From: Xylophilus ampelinus
GTDB lineage: Bacteria; Pseudomonadota; Gammaproteobacteria; Burkholderiales; Burkholderiaceae_C
Reading direction: 5' to 3'
DNA length: 64,000 nt
NCBI RefSeq assembly: GCF_901875635.1
Contig: NZ_CABFMN010000073.1
Coordinates: 155,004 to 219,003 of the forward strand
The notes under the pieces were generated by a model. The model did not search any database. It saw only the letters and a list, made by a program, of their open reading frames with translations, and was not told the origin of the DNA. Below are positions 1 to 11,154 of the stretch, one piece after another; positions within the stretch are counted from its first letter, which is position 1; each line of letters starts with the position of its first letter. The position numbers and the translations under genes were made by a program.

Positions 1-357
1 CGCGTCGACCAGGCCGCTGAGCGTGCGCACACGGGCTGTCGCGCCGGTCCACTCGCCCCACTGGCGCAACGCCCAGAGCGCGCCCACGGTGGCATGCCCG
101 CACATCTCCATCTCGTGCCTGGGCACGAAGAAGCGAAGGCGCCAGTCGACGCCGGACTCGTCGCTCTCGAACACGAAGGCCGACTCATGCCCGTGCCGGC
201 GCGCCACGGCCTGCATGTCCTCGGGCGCCATGCCGGCGGCATGGCGCACCAGCGGCACAGGGTTGCCGCCGCCCGGGCCGTTGACGAACACGTCCAGGCC
301 CACCACCTCGCCCCGGTCGAGGCTGCGGCCGTCGCGCTGGGTGCATGCGGCGCTCAT
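1..357 (-). CDS. PhzF-family isomerase/epimerase, 5' part only
   Basis: The gene starts at ATG 357-355 and runs off the left edge, so only about 119 N-terminal residues are visible. The motifs HESAFVF (the Glu aligns with the general acid/base of PhzF) and MCGHATVGALW are typical of the PhzF (phenazine biosynthesis-like) fold, a diaminopimelate-epimerase-like fold. Its start overlaps the stop of the upstream Bug receptor gene as ATGA, so the two are probably co-translated. The substrate is unknown: most PhzF homologues outside phenazine clusters have no assigned reaction, and no phenazine gene is seen here. Confidence 0.85.
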   Translation of the reverse strand, partial: MSAACTQRDGRSLDRGEVVGLDVFVNGPGGGNPVPLVRHAAGMAPEDMQAVARRHGHESAFVFESDESGVDWRLRFFVPRHEMEMCGHATVGALWALRQWGEWTGATARVRTLSGLVDA

Positions 358-1340
358 TCGGGGCTCACCCCGGCGGCACGCGCGATGCCACCCCAGAACG
401 GAATGTCGTGCGCCACCGCACGCTGCATCGCCTCAGGCGTACCCGGCGTCGTGTTCACGCCCTTGGCCGCCAGGTCCGCCGACACCGCCCGGTCCGCCAG
501 CACGGCGTTCAGGGCACGGTTGAAGCGCTCGACCACCTGCCGCGGCGTGCCCTTCGGAAAGGCGAAGCCGTACCAGAGCGATTGATCGAAGCCCGGCACG
601 CCGACCTGGGCGAAGGTCGGCACGCCGGCAAGCAGTGCGTTCGGCCCGGTGGTCGCGACCGCGGTCACCTTGCCGCTGCGGATGTGGGACACCAGCCCGA
701 CCGGGTTGTCGAACAGGAACTGCACCTGCCCGCCGATGAGATCGGTGTAGGCCGGTGCTGCGCCGCGGTAGGGCACGTGCACCAGCGGCGTCTTCACCAG
801 GGGCTTGAATTTCTCGCCCAGCAGGTGGGATACCGTCCCCGCGCCGACCGAGGCGAAGCTCGCGCCCTCGGGCCGCGCATTGAGCGCCGCCACGAAGCCC
901 TTCAGGTCGGTGACCTTCATGTCCGGATGGACCACGAGCACGTAGGGCGACACGCCGATCATCCCGGCCCAGGCGAAGTCCTTCGCGGGGTCATAGGGCA
1001 GCCGCCTGTAGACGGCCGGGCTCACGGCATGCGTGCTGGTGGTGGCAACGCCCACGGTATAGCCGTCGGCAACTGCCTTGGCCACCAGCCCCGACCCGAT
1101 CGTGCCACCCGCACCGCCGCGGTTATCGATCACCAGCGGCTGGCCGAGCGCCTTCTGCAATGCCGGCTGCAACGCACGCACCACGACGTCGGTGCCGCCG
1201 CCTGCCGGGAAGGGCACGACGACGGTGATCGGCCTGGCGGGCCAATCCTGCGCGATGGCCGGCAGCAGGGGCGCGAGCGTGAAGGCCAGCAGGAGCGTGC
1301 GCCGCACGCTGCGGACGCTGGGCAAAAGGGATCGGGGCAT
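354..1340 (-). CDS. Bug/TctC-family periplasmic substrate-binding protein
   Basis: A 328-residue secreted receptor of the tripartite tricarboxylate (Bug/TctC) family. The chosen ATG gives a positively charged N-terminus, a hydrophobic stretch (LLLAFTLAPLLPAIA) and a mature protein beginning near QDWPARPI. Family features follow: VVPFPAGGGTD, NRGGAGGTIG and a central VHVPYRGAAPAY. An ATG at 1370 is in frame but places extra residues before the signal peptide. No TctA or TctB membrane partner is nearby, which is common for Bug proteins in Burkholderiales. The ATGA overlap with the PhzF-family gene suggests that the bound compound is linked to that enzyme. The ligand cannot be read from the sequence. 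Confidence 0.9.
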   Translation of the reverse strand: MPRSLLPSVRSVRRTLLLAFTLAPLLPAIAQDWPARPITVVVPFPAGGGTDVVVRALQPALQKALGQPLVIDNRGGAGGTIGSGLVAKAVADGYTVGVATTSTHAVSPAVYRRLPYDPAKDFAWAGMIGVSPYVLVVHPDMKVTDLKGFVAALNARPEGASFASVGAGTVSHLLGEKFKPLVKTPLVHVPYRGAAPAYTDLIGGQVQFLFDNPVGLVSHIRSGKVTAVATTGPNALLAGVPTFAQVGVPGFDQSLWYGFAFPKGTPRQVVERFNRALNAVLADRAVSADLAAKGVNTTPGTPEAMQRAVAHDIPFWGGIARAAGVSPE

Positions 1341-1534
1341 GGTGGTCGGACTCGAGGAACAAGGCTTCATGCTAGGAACGCACCGCGCCGCACGCGAACC
1401 CGGAACGGACACGGGCCGATCCAAAAGGCGACACCGGTTCGGCGCCTCCCCTGGTGAATGCGAGACACCTGGCGCGCCGGTGTGCCCCGTAGACTGGCCG
1501 TCGCGTTTTTCAACGACAACGAAGGAGACATCCC

Positions 1535-2782
1535 ATGCCGTGCATCCCCCTGCGGCTGCGGCACGCGCTCGCGTCCGCCGCCCTGCTCGCCCTCTCATCG
1601 GTCGCGATCGCCCAGCCGGCCTCGCCGCCCCGCATCTCCGACAACGTGGTCAAGATCGGCGTGCTCACCGACCTGTCGGGCGTGTCGAGCGAGAACGCGG
1701 GCAAGGGCTCGATCGTGGCGGCGCAACTGGCCATCGACGAGTTCAGCAAGGACCGCAAGGTGCTGGGCATGCCCATCGAGCTGGTCTCGGCCGACTCGCA
1801 GGGCAAGACCGACATCGGCGCCACCCGGGCGCGCGAGTGGTTCGATCAGCAGCAGGTCGACATGATCACCGACCTCACCTACTACAACGTGGCGCTGGCC
1901 GTGACGCGGATCGCCGACGAGAAGAAGCGCTTCGCGATGGTCACCGGCGCGGGCGCCTCGACCATCAGCGACGACCAGTGCACCGCCCGCAGCGTGCACT
2001 GGATGTACGACACCTACGCGCTGGCCAACACCACCGTGCCGGCACTCATCGCCAAGGGCCTGACGAGCTGGTACTTCATCACGGCCGACTACGCCTTCGG
2101 CAACGCGCTGGAGAAGGACGCGACGGCCATCATCAACAAGTCCGGCGGCAAGGTGCTCGGCAGCTCGCGGCATCCGATCAACTCGTCGGACCAGTCCTCC
2201 TACCTGCTCACGGCGCAGAACTCGGGCGCGCAGGTGATCGCGCTGGCCAACTCGGGCCTGGACACGCTCAACACCGTCAAGCAGGCGGCGCAGTTCGGCA
2301 TGGTGCGCGGTGGCAAGCAGACCTTCACGCCGCTGCTGTCCCTCATCACCGAGGTGCAGGCGATGGGTCTCGCGAACGCCCAGGGCATGGTGCTGACCAA
2401 CGGCTTCTACTGGGACATGGACGACCGCGCCCGCGCCTTCGGCCAGCGCTTCTTCGCCGTGCACAAGAAGATGCCGACGATGATGCAGGCCGCGGTGTAT
2501 TCGGCCGTGCTCAACTACCTCAAGGCCATCGAGGCCACGGGCACCGACGAGGTGGACGCGGTGGTCGCCAGGCTGCGCACGATGAAGTTCGACGACGCGG
2601 TGATCCGCAACGGCCAGCTGCGCACCGACGGCAAGATGGTCCACGACATGCTGCTGGTGCAGGTGAAGACGCCCGCCGAATCGAAGAGCACCTGGGACCT
2701 CTACAAGGTGCTTCAGACCGTGCCGGGCGACAAGGCCTTCGCGCCGCTGGCAGAGTCGAAGTGCCCATTGGTCAAGCGCTGA
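1535..2782 (+). CDS. ABC transporter substrate-binding protein, LivK/Peripla_BP_6 type
   Basis: A 415-residue periplasmic binding protein of the branched-chain amino acid/amide type. A strong ribosome-binding site (GAAGGAGA) lies 6 bases before the ATG. The N-terminus has a signal peptide ending near AIAQPASPP, followed by VVKIGVLTDLSG, the usual first strand of this fold. The length fits the family. No permease or ATPase of the Liv type lies beside it, so it either uses a transporter encoded elsewhere or acts as a receptor. It is divergent from the Bug gene at 1340, with about 190 bases between them for both promoters. The ligand is unknown. Confidence 0.88.
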   Translation: MPCIPLRLRHALASAALLALSSVAIAQPASPPRISDNVVKIGVLTDLSGVSSENAGKGSIVAAQLAIDEFSKDRKVLGMPIELVSADSQGKTDIGATRAREWFDQQQVDMITDLTYYNVALAVTRIADEKKRFAMVTGAGASTISDDQCTARSVHWMYDTYALANTTVPALIAKGLTSWYFITADYAFGNALEKDATAIINKSGGKVLGSSRHPINSSDQSSYLLTAQNSGAQVIALANSGLDTLNTVKQAAQFGMVRGGKQTFTPLLSLITEVQAMGLANAQGMVLTNGFYWDMDDRARAFGQRFFAVHKKMPTMMQAAVYSAVLNYLKAIEATGTDEVDAVVARLRTMKFDDAVIRNGQLRTDGKMVHDMLLVQVKTPAESKSTWDLYKVLQTVPGDKAFAPLAESKCPLVKR

Positions 2783-2794
2783 TCCGCCGGGCGA

Positions 2795-2860
2795 TTGCTA
2801 CCAAATCCATAGCTGCTCACGCCCGCCTGGCGGGCGTTCCAGGCACTTTTCACTCAAATC
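2795..2860 (+). repeat. Dispersed element family 1, copy A
   Basis: This copy has the family layout: a short palindromic head (TGCTACCAAATCCATAGC), a GC-rich inner inverted repeat (CGCCCGCC and GGCGGGCG), and a tail ending CACTCAAATC. It sits between two convergent genes, 12 bases past the stop of the LivK-type gene and 12 bases before the stop of the minus-strand gene that follows. Confidence 0.85.
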
Positions 2861-2872
2861 AGCAGCGACGAC

Positions 2873-3778
2873 TCAACGCCCGCCGTCGCGTTCGCGGTCG
2901 GCGCGTTTCTGGGCCAGGTAGGTCGCCAGGTCGACTTCCTTGAGCTGGCGCGGGTAGCGCTCGGTGGACGTGAACCACAGGCGCTGCCGACGCTCGCGGC
3001 GCTCGGCCGGCGGTGCGTCCAGCCCCGTGAGGTAGGCATCGAGCGTGAGGAAGTAGCGCATCGCGTTGCGCTCCACCAGGCCGCGCAGGCCGGTGATGTG
3101 CACGGGCTGGCCGTTCTCGTCGCGGCCGGTGACGGTGAAACCGACCTTGTTGGCGCCAAAGGTCGCGAGGTAGGCCTGGGTCGCGAGCTTGACCATCATG
3201 TTGTGCTCGTAGCCGTAGCCGAAGTGCAGGAAGGTGCGTTCGTCGTCCAGCCGCACGGCCTCCAGCAGCACGCGGTAGTTGCTGGTGCCGAAGGGCCCTT
3301 CGGCGGTGCGCATGTCGACCGCGAGGAAGTCCGGCGCAGATGAGGCCACGCGGTAGCTGAAGGGCAGTTCGAAGGCCTCTTCCACCGGCTTGTCGTAGCG
3401 GCGCACCACGCTCAGCGTGAGCGTGGCCCCGCCGCCCGCGGCCTGCCCCACGCGGCAGCGGCGGTTGTTGATGTGCAGGGTGAGCAGTTCGCACCACTGT
3501 TCGGGTTTCTCCAGGGCGCCGCGCAACTCCTCGAGCCGGTGGTCGACGACGGCATAGACATCGCCCTTGAGGCCATTCGGCGTCTCGGCCGATTCGAGCA
3601 CCATCGGCCGACCCAGGGCGCTCTTGGCCATGCGCGCGTTGATCTGCGCGAAGCTGTCGAGCAGGGCTTGGCCGCCCGAGGCCTCCACCGCGCCGGCGTG
3701 GCCGCCGAGCAGCGCCAGCCCCAATCCGCAGACCGCCAGCCAGGCACGGCGGGGGGCGTGAATGCGCAGCACGGTCAT
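2873..3778 (-). CDS. Secreted protein of unknown function, conserved type
   Basis: This 301-residue protein was not recognised as a named family. The chosen ATG gives a clear signal peptide (basic start, then LAVCGLGLALLGGHAGA). The mature part has no second hydrophobic segment, so the product is probably periplasmic or exported. Two cysteines sit close together (WCELLTLHINNRRCRV) and could form a disulfide. The C-terminus is rich in Arg and Asp. An ATG 12 bases upstream (3790) is also possible. Coding character is good over the full length. The gene stands alone, convergent with the LivK-type gene and facing away from the transporter gene at 4763. Confidence 0.75.
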   Translation of the reverse strand: MTVLRIHAPRRAWLAVCGLGLALLGGHAGAVEASGGQALLDSFAQINARMAKSALGRPMVLESAETPNGLKGDVYAVVDHRLEELRGALEKPEQWCELLTLHINNRRCRVGQAAGGGATLTLSVVRRYDKPVEEAFELPFSYRVASSAPDFLAVDMRTAEGPFGTSNYRVLLEAVRLDDERTFLHFGYGYEHNMMVKLATQAYLATFGANKVGFTVTGRDENGQPVHITGLRGLVERNAMRYFLTLDAYLTGLDAPPAERRERRQRLWFTSTERYPRQLKEVDLATYLAQKRADRERDGGR

Positions 3779-3839
3779 GGGCGCCACCATACACGCTCCG
3801 CGCGACGGCGGCCGGCTGCCGCCACCGCCCCTGCCGCGT

Positions 3840-4763
3840 TCAGCGCGAGGCGGCTGCCCCCGTGGCCTGGCGCGGGCGCCGCACCAGCACCGCCATCGCC
3901 ACGGCCAGTAGCGCCGCGCCGCAGCCCTGGCGCGCGCTCATCGCCTCGCCCAGCCACCATGCCGCGAGCACGGCTGCCACCAGCGGCTCGACCAGCGTGC
4001 CGACCACGGCCGCGGTCGGCGAGAGGCGGCGTGCGCCCCAGGCGAAGGCGAGGTACGCCACCGAGGTCGTGACCACGCCGGTGTAGGCCACGCCGGCCCA
4101 CTGCCAGGCACCGGCCGGCCATTGCGGCCCGGTCGCTGCCACCACGACGGCCATGCACAGGGCCGCGACCGTCATGCTCCACGCAGAGGCCGTCGCGGCC
4201 GGCAGATGCGCCGGCATCCGCGCGTTGCCCAGCACCACCAGCGCATAGCACAGCGCCGAGCCGAAGGACCAGGCCAGCCCCGCCGCGTGGCCTGCAGGCA
4301 GGGCACCCAGGCCGCCCGCCGGCAGCACCAGCAGGCCGACGCCCAGCACGGCCAGCGCCAGGCCGGCCGCCAGCACGCCATCGACCCGCTCGTAGCCACG
4401 CAGCGTGGCGATCAGCGCCACCAGCACCGGCGCACAGCAGATCGAGATCACCGTCGGCAAGGCCGCGCCCAGGTGCGAGATGCCGGCGAACCAGCAGCCC
4501 ACGTTGAGCGCCATGAGCGCGCCCGTCGACGCCACATGCAGCCGCTCGCGCACCGGCAGGCGGCCCCAGAGCCCACGCGGTGCGCCGCGCCAGTGCCAGA
4601 GCCACAACAGCGGCAGCCCGAGCCCGAAGCGCGCGAACGCCAGGTTCCACGGCGACAGGCCTCCGTCGATGAGCGCCTGCGCCACCAATGCGCCGCCGCC
4701 CCACAGGGCGCCAGCCATCCACACACCGCCCCACGCGAGGGCGGCGGACTTCTTCTCTTTCAT
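3840..4763 (-). CDS. EamA/DMT-family inner-membrane transporter
   Basis: A 307-residue polytopic membrane protein with two EamA repeats, each about 140 residues, made of alternating hydrophobic helices. The first half begins ALAWGGVWMAGALWGGG. The second begins near WQWAGVAYTGVVTTSVAYLAFAW and is followed by the typical SPTAAVVGTLVEPLVAAVLAAWWLGE. It probably exports small metabolites, but the substrate is not predictable. The start MKEKKSAA was preferred over an upstream in-frame start at 4814, because the added residues are not hydrophobic and look like leader translation. The gene is transcribed alone. Confidence 0.88.
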   Translation of the reverse strand: MKEKKSAALAWGGVWMAGALWGGGALVAQALIDGGLSPWNLAFARFGLGLPLLWLWHWRGAPRGLWGRLPVRERLHVASTGALMALNVGCWFAGISHLGAALPTVISICCAPVLVALIATLRGYERVDGVLAAGLALAVLGVGLLVLPAGGLGALPAGHAAGLAWSFGSALCYALVVLGNARMPAHLPAATASAWSMTVAALCMAVVVAATGPQWPAGAWQWAGVAYTGVVTTSVAYLAFAWGARRLSPTAAVVGTLVEPLVAAVLAAWWLGEAMSARQGCGAALLAVAMAVLVRRPRQATGAAASR

Positions 4764-5009
4764 GAAAGGTCCGTTCTCCACGGGCCCGCGCCGATGCGCC
4801 GTGCATGCACGCACGGCGGGCGTCGGGCCGACGATGCTTCAGCCGCGCGCCGAGTCCGCGACCGACGGATCGGTGCGGCTCGGCGGCGACCACCCTGTGA
4901 GGGCCGAGGCGAAAGGCGCGGTGCGCCTCGCGCTCAGCGGGTGGCCGGCGGGGGAGGAGAACGGTGGAAATGCATGGCGCGATCGTAGCGTGCGAGGGGG
5001 GCGCGCGTC
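4764..5009. other. Gene-free stretch upstream of the EamA gene
   Basis: No reading frame here has coding character beyond shadow frames. The stretch must hold the promoter of the EamA gene. A GC-rich hairpin is visible around 4909-4932 (GAGGCG paired with CGCCTC). It is bounded on the right by dispersed element copy B. No tRNA or small RNA was recognised. Confidence 0.5.
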
Positions 5010-5076
5010 TTGCTATCGAATCGATAGCTGCCCGCGCCCGACCCACGGGCGCTGCGGGCCGATTTGGCTTAATAAA
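5010..5076 (+). repeat. Dispersed element family 1, copy B
   Basis: This is one of the cleanest copies. The head TGCTATCGAATCGATAGC is a near-perfect palindrome, the inner part has CGCGCCCG facing CGGGCGCTG, and the tail reads GCCGATTTGGCTTAATAAA. The tail ends 3 bases before the stop codon of ygiQ, so it lies directly against the 3' end of that gene and may act in 3' end formation. Confidence 0.9.
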
Positions 5077-5079
5077 AGC

Positions 5080-7569
<2,490 letters not shown>

Positions 7570-7713
7570 CGTGGAAAGGGATGGGCAGGCGCGGTCCGGA
7601 CGGCGGCGGTGCCCGGTTGTCTGCTACGCGTGGGGGGTGGCCGGCATTTTACCGAAGGGCCGCATGCCCCTTCATGCACCCACGGCAATGCGGCAGCGCA
7701 ACAAGCAGGCCCC

Positions 7714-7719
7714 TAGAAT
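7714..7719 (+). promoter_or_regulatory. Candidate -10 box (TAGAAT) of the czc cluster
   Basis: TAGAAT lies 8 bases before the GTG start of czcI. A transcript from it would begin at or within a few bases of the GTG, so czcI may be read from a leaderless message. No convincing -35 box was found, as expected if a metal-responsive activator is needed. Confidence 0.4.
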
Positions 7720-7727
7720 CCGCCGCC

Positions 7728-8070
7728 GTGCGACGCCTGCTCTTCGTCTTCCTGCTGGTCCTGCTGCCGCTGCAACTCAGTGCAGCGGCGCTGATGCCCT
7801 ATTGCCAGCACGACGGCGGGCGGCGAGTGGCATCCGGGCCACCATGCCCACCTGCACGCCGACAGCAAGGCCGCGGGTGACGTGGACCTGCCCGGGCAGC
7901 TCGAACTGGATTGCAGCCACTGCCACGCCCACGGCGGCGCCCTGCCCGCCACCTTGTCGGCGCCCGCCCAGGCCCTGCCGCGGGATGCGGTGCGGCGCTC
8001 GCCGTCGGCGCACCCGCCCATGCGGGCGCTGGCGCCGCCCGAACGGCCGCAGTGGCCGCGCCTCGCCTGA
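7728..8070 (+). pseudogene. czcI: czcI-like metal-efflux regulator gene with a frameshift
   Basis: The reading frame from GTG 7728 encodes a signal peptide like that of CzcI (VRRLLFVFLLVLLPLQLS, then AALMPYCQH). Near 7812-7825 the frame must shift by one base to continue as EWHPGHHAHLHAD, DCSHCHAH and the C-terminal RPQWPRLA, all typical of CzcI. The unshifted frame ends at 7880. Removing one base from the G/C-rich run would give a single 113-residue protein, close to the family length. CzcI is a small periplasmic protein found at the head of czc operons and linked to their regulation. This is either a real inactivating mutation or a sequencing or assembly error. Confidence 0.75.
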
Positions 8071-8222
8071 TCGGCGGGGCAACACCGCAGCCTTCCCCTC
8101 TTTCGCGTCGCGTTGCCGCCGCGGGTTGACCCAGCCCGTGGCCTGCCCCTGTCGCGCCCTCCCGGCGTGCGCAGGGCCTGCCTGCCGATCTCCCGTGAAC
8201 TGGGCTTCACCGGAGAAACGGA

Positions 8223-9449
8223 TTGCATCGAACATCGCTTGCTTTATTTGCGGCCGCCGCCCTGTGTGCGCAGGCCGCGGCCCAGGCCCAGCCTGCAGTC
8301 GAACCCACGCCCCTGGCAAAGGCCTTCGAGGCCGCCTGGGCACGCCAGCCCGAGGCCCGTGCGCTCGATGCGCGGCGCGATGCCGCCGACGCCGGCGCGC
8401 GCGCGGCGCGCCAATGGACGCCCGAGGCGCCGGCGCTGGAGATCGTCCACAAGACCGACCGCGTGGCCCGCAACGAAGGCGTGCGCGAATGGGAGCTCGG
8501 CGTCGCGCTGCCGCTGTGGCTGCCCGGCGAACGCAGCCGCAGCATCGCGCTGGCGGACGCGGAACGTGCGGCGCTCGAGGCCCGCACCGCGGCCGCACGG
8601 CTGCGCGTGGCCGGCGAGTTGCGCGAGGCCTGGTGGCCCTGGATGCGGGCCCAGGTGGAGGCAGCGCTGGCCAACGACCAGCTCGCCAGTGCACGGGCGC
8701 TCGCCGACGACGTCGCCCGCCGGCTGCGCGCTGGCGACCTGGCCCGCGCGGATGCGGCGCAGGCCGAAGGCGCCGTGGCCGCCGCCGAGGCGGCAGCGGC
8801 CCAGGCCGATCAGGCCCTGGCCGAGGCGCGCCTGCGCTGGCAGGCCCTGGCCGGGACGCCGCCCGAAGCCCTGCAGGAGCGGCCGGAACCCCTGCCCGAC
8901 GCACCTGGCAGCGCCCCGCCGCACCCTGCGCTGGAGGAACTGCGCCAGCGCATGGAAAGCGCGCAGCGCAGTGCCGAGCTGGCCCGCATCCAGACGCGCA
9001 CCAACCCGGAGCTGACGCTCTCGGCCACGCGCGACCGCGGCAGCTTCGAGGAACGCCCGCAGAACGGGCTCAACCTGGCGCTGCGCCTGCCCTTCGGCGG
9101 CGGCCCGAGGCACGATGCCAAGGCCGCGGCGGCGCTGGCCGAGGCGACCGAGGCCGAGGCACGGCTGGCACTCGAGGCCGGCCGCCTCGCCGCCGAGCGC
9201 GAGGCCGCCCGATCGCGCGTCGCCGCGCAGCGCATGCAGCGCGATGCTGCCGACAGGCGCGCGCGGCTGGCGCAGGAATCCCGCGGCTTCTTCGACAAGT
9301 CGTTCCGCCTCGGCGAAACCGACCTGCCGACCCGCCTTCGCATCGAACGCGAGGCGATGGAGGCGGAGCGCCAGGCCGCCCGCAGCCGCATCGACCTCGC
9401 GGCGGCGATCTCCCAATGGCGGCAGGCACTCGGCCTGCTGCCGCAATGA
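8223..9449 (+). CDS. czcC: CzcC-like outer-membrane efflux protein (TolC family)
   Basis: A 408-residue outer-membrane factor of a heavy-metal RND pump. A signal peptide (ALFAAAALCAQAAA) is followed by long Ala/Arg/Glu-rich helices typical of the periplasmic tunnel of TolC-family proteins, with two repeated halves. The start is TTG 8223, preceded by GGAG 7 bases upstream; no better ATG exists near the signal peptide. It forms the outer channel for the CzcB-CzcA pump encoded just downstream. The stop overlaps an in-frame ATG of the next gene, and the genes are clearly one transcription unit. Confidence 0.9.
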   Translation: MHRTSLALFAAAALCAQAAAQAQPAVEPTPLAKAFEAAWARQPEARALDARRDAADAGARAARQWTPEAPALEIVHKTDRVARNEGVREWELGVALPLWLPGERSRSIALADAERAALEARTAAARLRVAGELREAWWPWMRAQVEAALANDQLASARALADDVARRLRAGDLARADAAQAEGAVAAAEAAAAQADQALAEARLRWQALAGTPPEALQERPEPLPDAPGSAPPHPALEELRQRMESAQRSAELARIQTRTNPELTLSATRDRGSFEERPQNGLNLALRLPFGGGPRHDAKAAAALAEATEAEARLALEAGRLAAEREAARSRVAAQRMQRDAADRRARLAQESRGFFDKSFRLGETDLPTRLRIEREAMEAERQAARSRIDLAAAISQWRQALGLLPQ

Positions 9450-9469
9450 CCCCCTCAGGAACACCCGAC

Positions 9470-10045
9470 ATGACCATTCCCGACAACGGCCGGCGCCTGA
9501 TCGCGCTGCTGGCCCTGGCGATGGGCGCCATCGCCCTCCACCTCCCGGCCCATGCGGATGCCGGCCACGACCATGGCGACGAGGCCCCCGCCGCAGCGGG
9601 CCGAGCCCTGCCCCGCTTCACCGCCGAGTCCGAGAACTTCGAGCTGGTCGGCGTGCTCGAAGGCCGCCGGCTCACCCTCTACCTCGACCGCTTCGCCGAC
9701 AACAGCCCGGTGAAGGACGCGCGCCTGGAACTGCAGCTGGGCGACGAGAAGCTGGTGCCCGAAGCCCATGGCGAGGGCAGCTTCGACACCACGCTTGCCC
9801 ACGTGCCCCCGGCCGGCGTGCTGCCGGTCACGGCGACCGTGACCACGGGCCGCGAGACCGACCTGCTGGCCGGCGATTTCGACCTGCACGATGCGCACGC
9901 CGACGCCGACGCCGAGGCACCCGCGCCGGCCTGGCGCCGGTACGCACCATGGCTGGCCGCCGGCATCGCAGGCCTGGTGCTCGCCGTCGCGGGATGGCGC
10001 CTGTCGCGTCGCCCGCGCCACGCTGTGGAAGGAGGTGCCGCATGA
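9470..10045 (+). CDS. His-rich periplasmic protein with C-terminal membrane anchor, czc cluster
   Basis: This 191-residue protein lies between czcC and czcB. It has an N-terminal signal peptide (LIALLALAMGAIALHLPAHA), then a His/Asp motif AGHDHGDE also seen at the start of CzcB, a beta-rich domain, an acidic HDAHADADAEAPAP stretch, a hydrophobic anchor (WLAAGIAGLVLAVAGW) and an Arg-rich tail. Start 9470 was chosen for its AGGA site; ATG 9446, overlapping the czcC stop, is the alternative. It overlaps czcB by ATGA. A role in delivering or sensing metal for the pump is an inference from position and His content. I do not know a named family. Confidence 0.82.
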   Translation: MTIPDNGRRLIALLALAMGAIALHLPAHADAGHDHGDEAPAAAGRALPRFTAESENFELVGVLEGRRLTLYLDRFADNSPVKDARLELQLGDEKLVPEAHGEGSFDTTLAHVPPAGVLPVTATVTTGRETDLLAGDFDLHDAHADADAEAPAPAWRRYAPWLAAGIAGLVLAVAGWRLSRRPRHAVEGGAA

Positions 10046-11142
10046 AGCGCCTCGCCACGTTGCTCCTCGGCGCCGCGGCGCTCGCGTTGCCCGCACAGGC
10101 AGGCGAAGGCCATGACCACGGCGACGCGCCTGCCCCGGCCAGCGCCAACGGCCCGCAGCGCCTGCCGGACGGTAGCGTCTTCCTGCCCAAGCCCGCGCAG
10201 CGCCAGCTCGCGGTGCGCACGCTGACGGCCGTCGAAGGGCTGCATCCGCGCACCACCGAGCTCGACGGCCGCGTGCAGATGGACCCGAACGCCGGCGGCA
10301 AGGTCCAGGCCCTGGCAGCCGGCCGCATCGAGCCGGGTCCGCGCGGCCTGCCGGAGCCGGGCCAGCCCGTGAAGAAGGGCGAGGTGCTGGCCTGGGTACA
10401 GCCGGCTTACGCGCCATTGGAGCGCGCCGCGCAGACCGCGCAACTCGCCGAACTGCGGGCCTCGCGCGCCCTTGCCGAACGCCGGCTGGCACGGCTGCGC
10501 GAATTGGCCGACACGGTGCCGCGCAAGGACATCGAGGCGGCCGAGAGCGAGGTCGCCAGCCTGGCCGCCCGCGCCGCGGCGATCGGCGCCGGCCTCGGCG
10601 GCCGCGAGGCGCTGGCGGCGCCGGTGTCGGGCGTTGTCGCCTCGGCGCAGGCCGTGGCCGGGCAGGTCGTCGACGCGCGCGAGGTGGTGTTCGAGATCGT
10701 CGATCCCGCCCGCCTGCGCGTCGAGGCCCTGGCCTTCGACGGCGCACTGGCAGCCGACATCGGCAGCGCCAGCCTGTCCGTCGGCGGCGCGGCCGTGCCG
10801 CTCACGTTCGTGGGCGCGGCGCGCAGCCTGCGCGAGCAGGCGCTGCCGCTGGGCTTTCGCGCGCAGGGTGCGGCGTTGTCGCCACTCGCGGTCGGCCAGC
10901 CGGTGCGCGTCTACGTGCACAGCCGCAGTCAGGTCAAGGGCATTGCCCTGCCCGCCACGGCGCTGATGCGCAACCCGGCCAACCAGACGATCGTGTGGGT
11001 CAAGACGGCCCCCGAGCGCTTCCAGCCCCGCCCCGTCACCACCGCGCCGCTGGACGGCGTGCGCGTCGCCGTGACCTCCGGCCTGGCGGCCGGCGAGCGC
11101 GTCGCGACCGACGGCGCCGGGCTCATCAACCAGATCCGCTGA
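10042..11142 (+). CDS. czcB: CzcB-like RND periplasmic adaptor (membrane fusion protein)
   Basis: A 366-residue adaptor that links the inner-membrane pump CzcA to the outer channel CzcC. It has a signal peptide, then a short His-rich segment (GEGHDHGDAPA) that may bind metal, a lipoyl-like domain split by a helical hairpin (about residues 125-180), a beta-barrel domain and a C-terminal membrane-proximal domain ending GAGLINQIR. The start overlaps the preceding stop by ATGA and has a good AAGGAGG site, so translation is coupled. Confidence 0.92.
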   Translation: MKRLATLLLGAAALALPAQAGEGHDHGDAPAPASANGPQRLPDGSVFLPKPAQRQLAVRTLTAVEGLHPRTTELDGRVQMDPNAGGKVQALAAGRIEPGPRGLPEPGQPVKKGEVLAWVQPAYAPLERAAQTAQLAELRASRALAERRLARLRELADTVPRKDIEAAESEVASLAARAAAIGAGLGGREALAAPVSGVVASAQAVAGQVVDAREVVFEIVDPARLRVEALAFDGALAADIGSASLSVGGAAVPLTFVGAARSLREQALPLGFRAQGAALSPLAVGQPVRVYVHSRSQVKGIALPATALMRNPANQTIVWVKTAPERFQPRPVTTAPLDGVRVAVTSGLAAGERVATDGAGLINQIR

Positions 11143-11154
11143 GGCACGCACACG

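Noticed and set aside
1078..2943. Long plus-strand reading frame of 621 codons over the LivK-type gene.
   Set aside because: It is a shadow frame rich in Arg/Gly/His, typical of high-GC DNA; the protein with family motifs is in another frame.
4909..4932. Hairpin in the gap upstream of the EamA gene considered as a riboswitch or terminator.
   Set aside because: It is a simple GC-rich hairpin with no T run and no recognisable riboswitch core.
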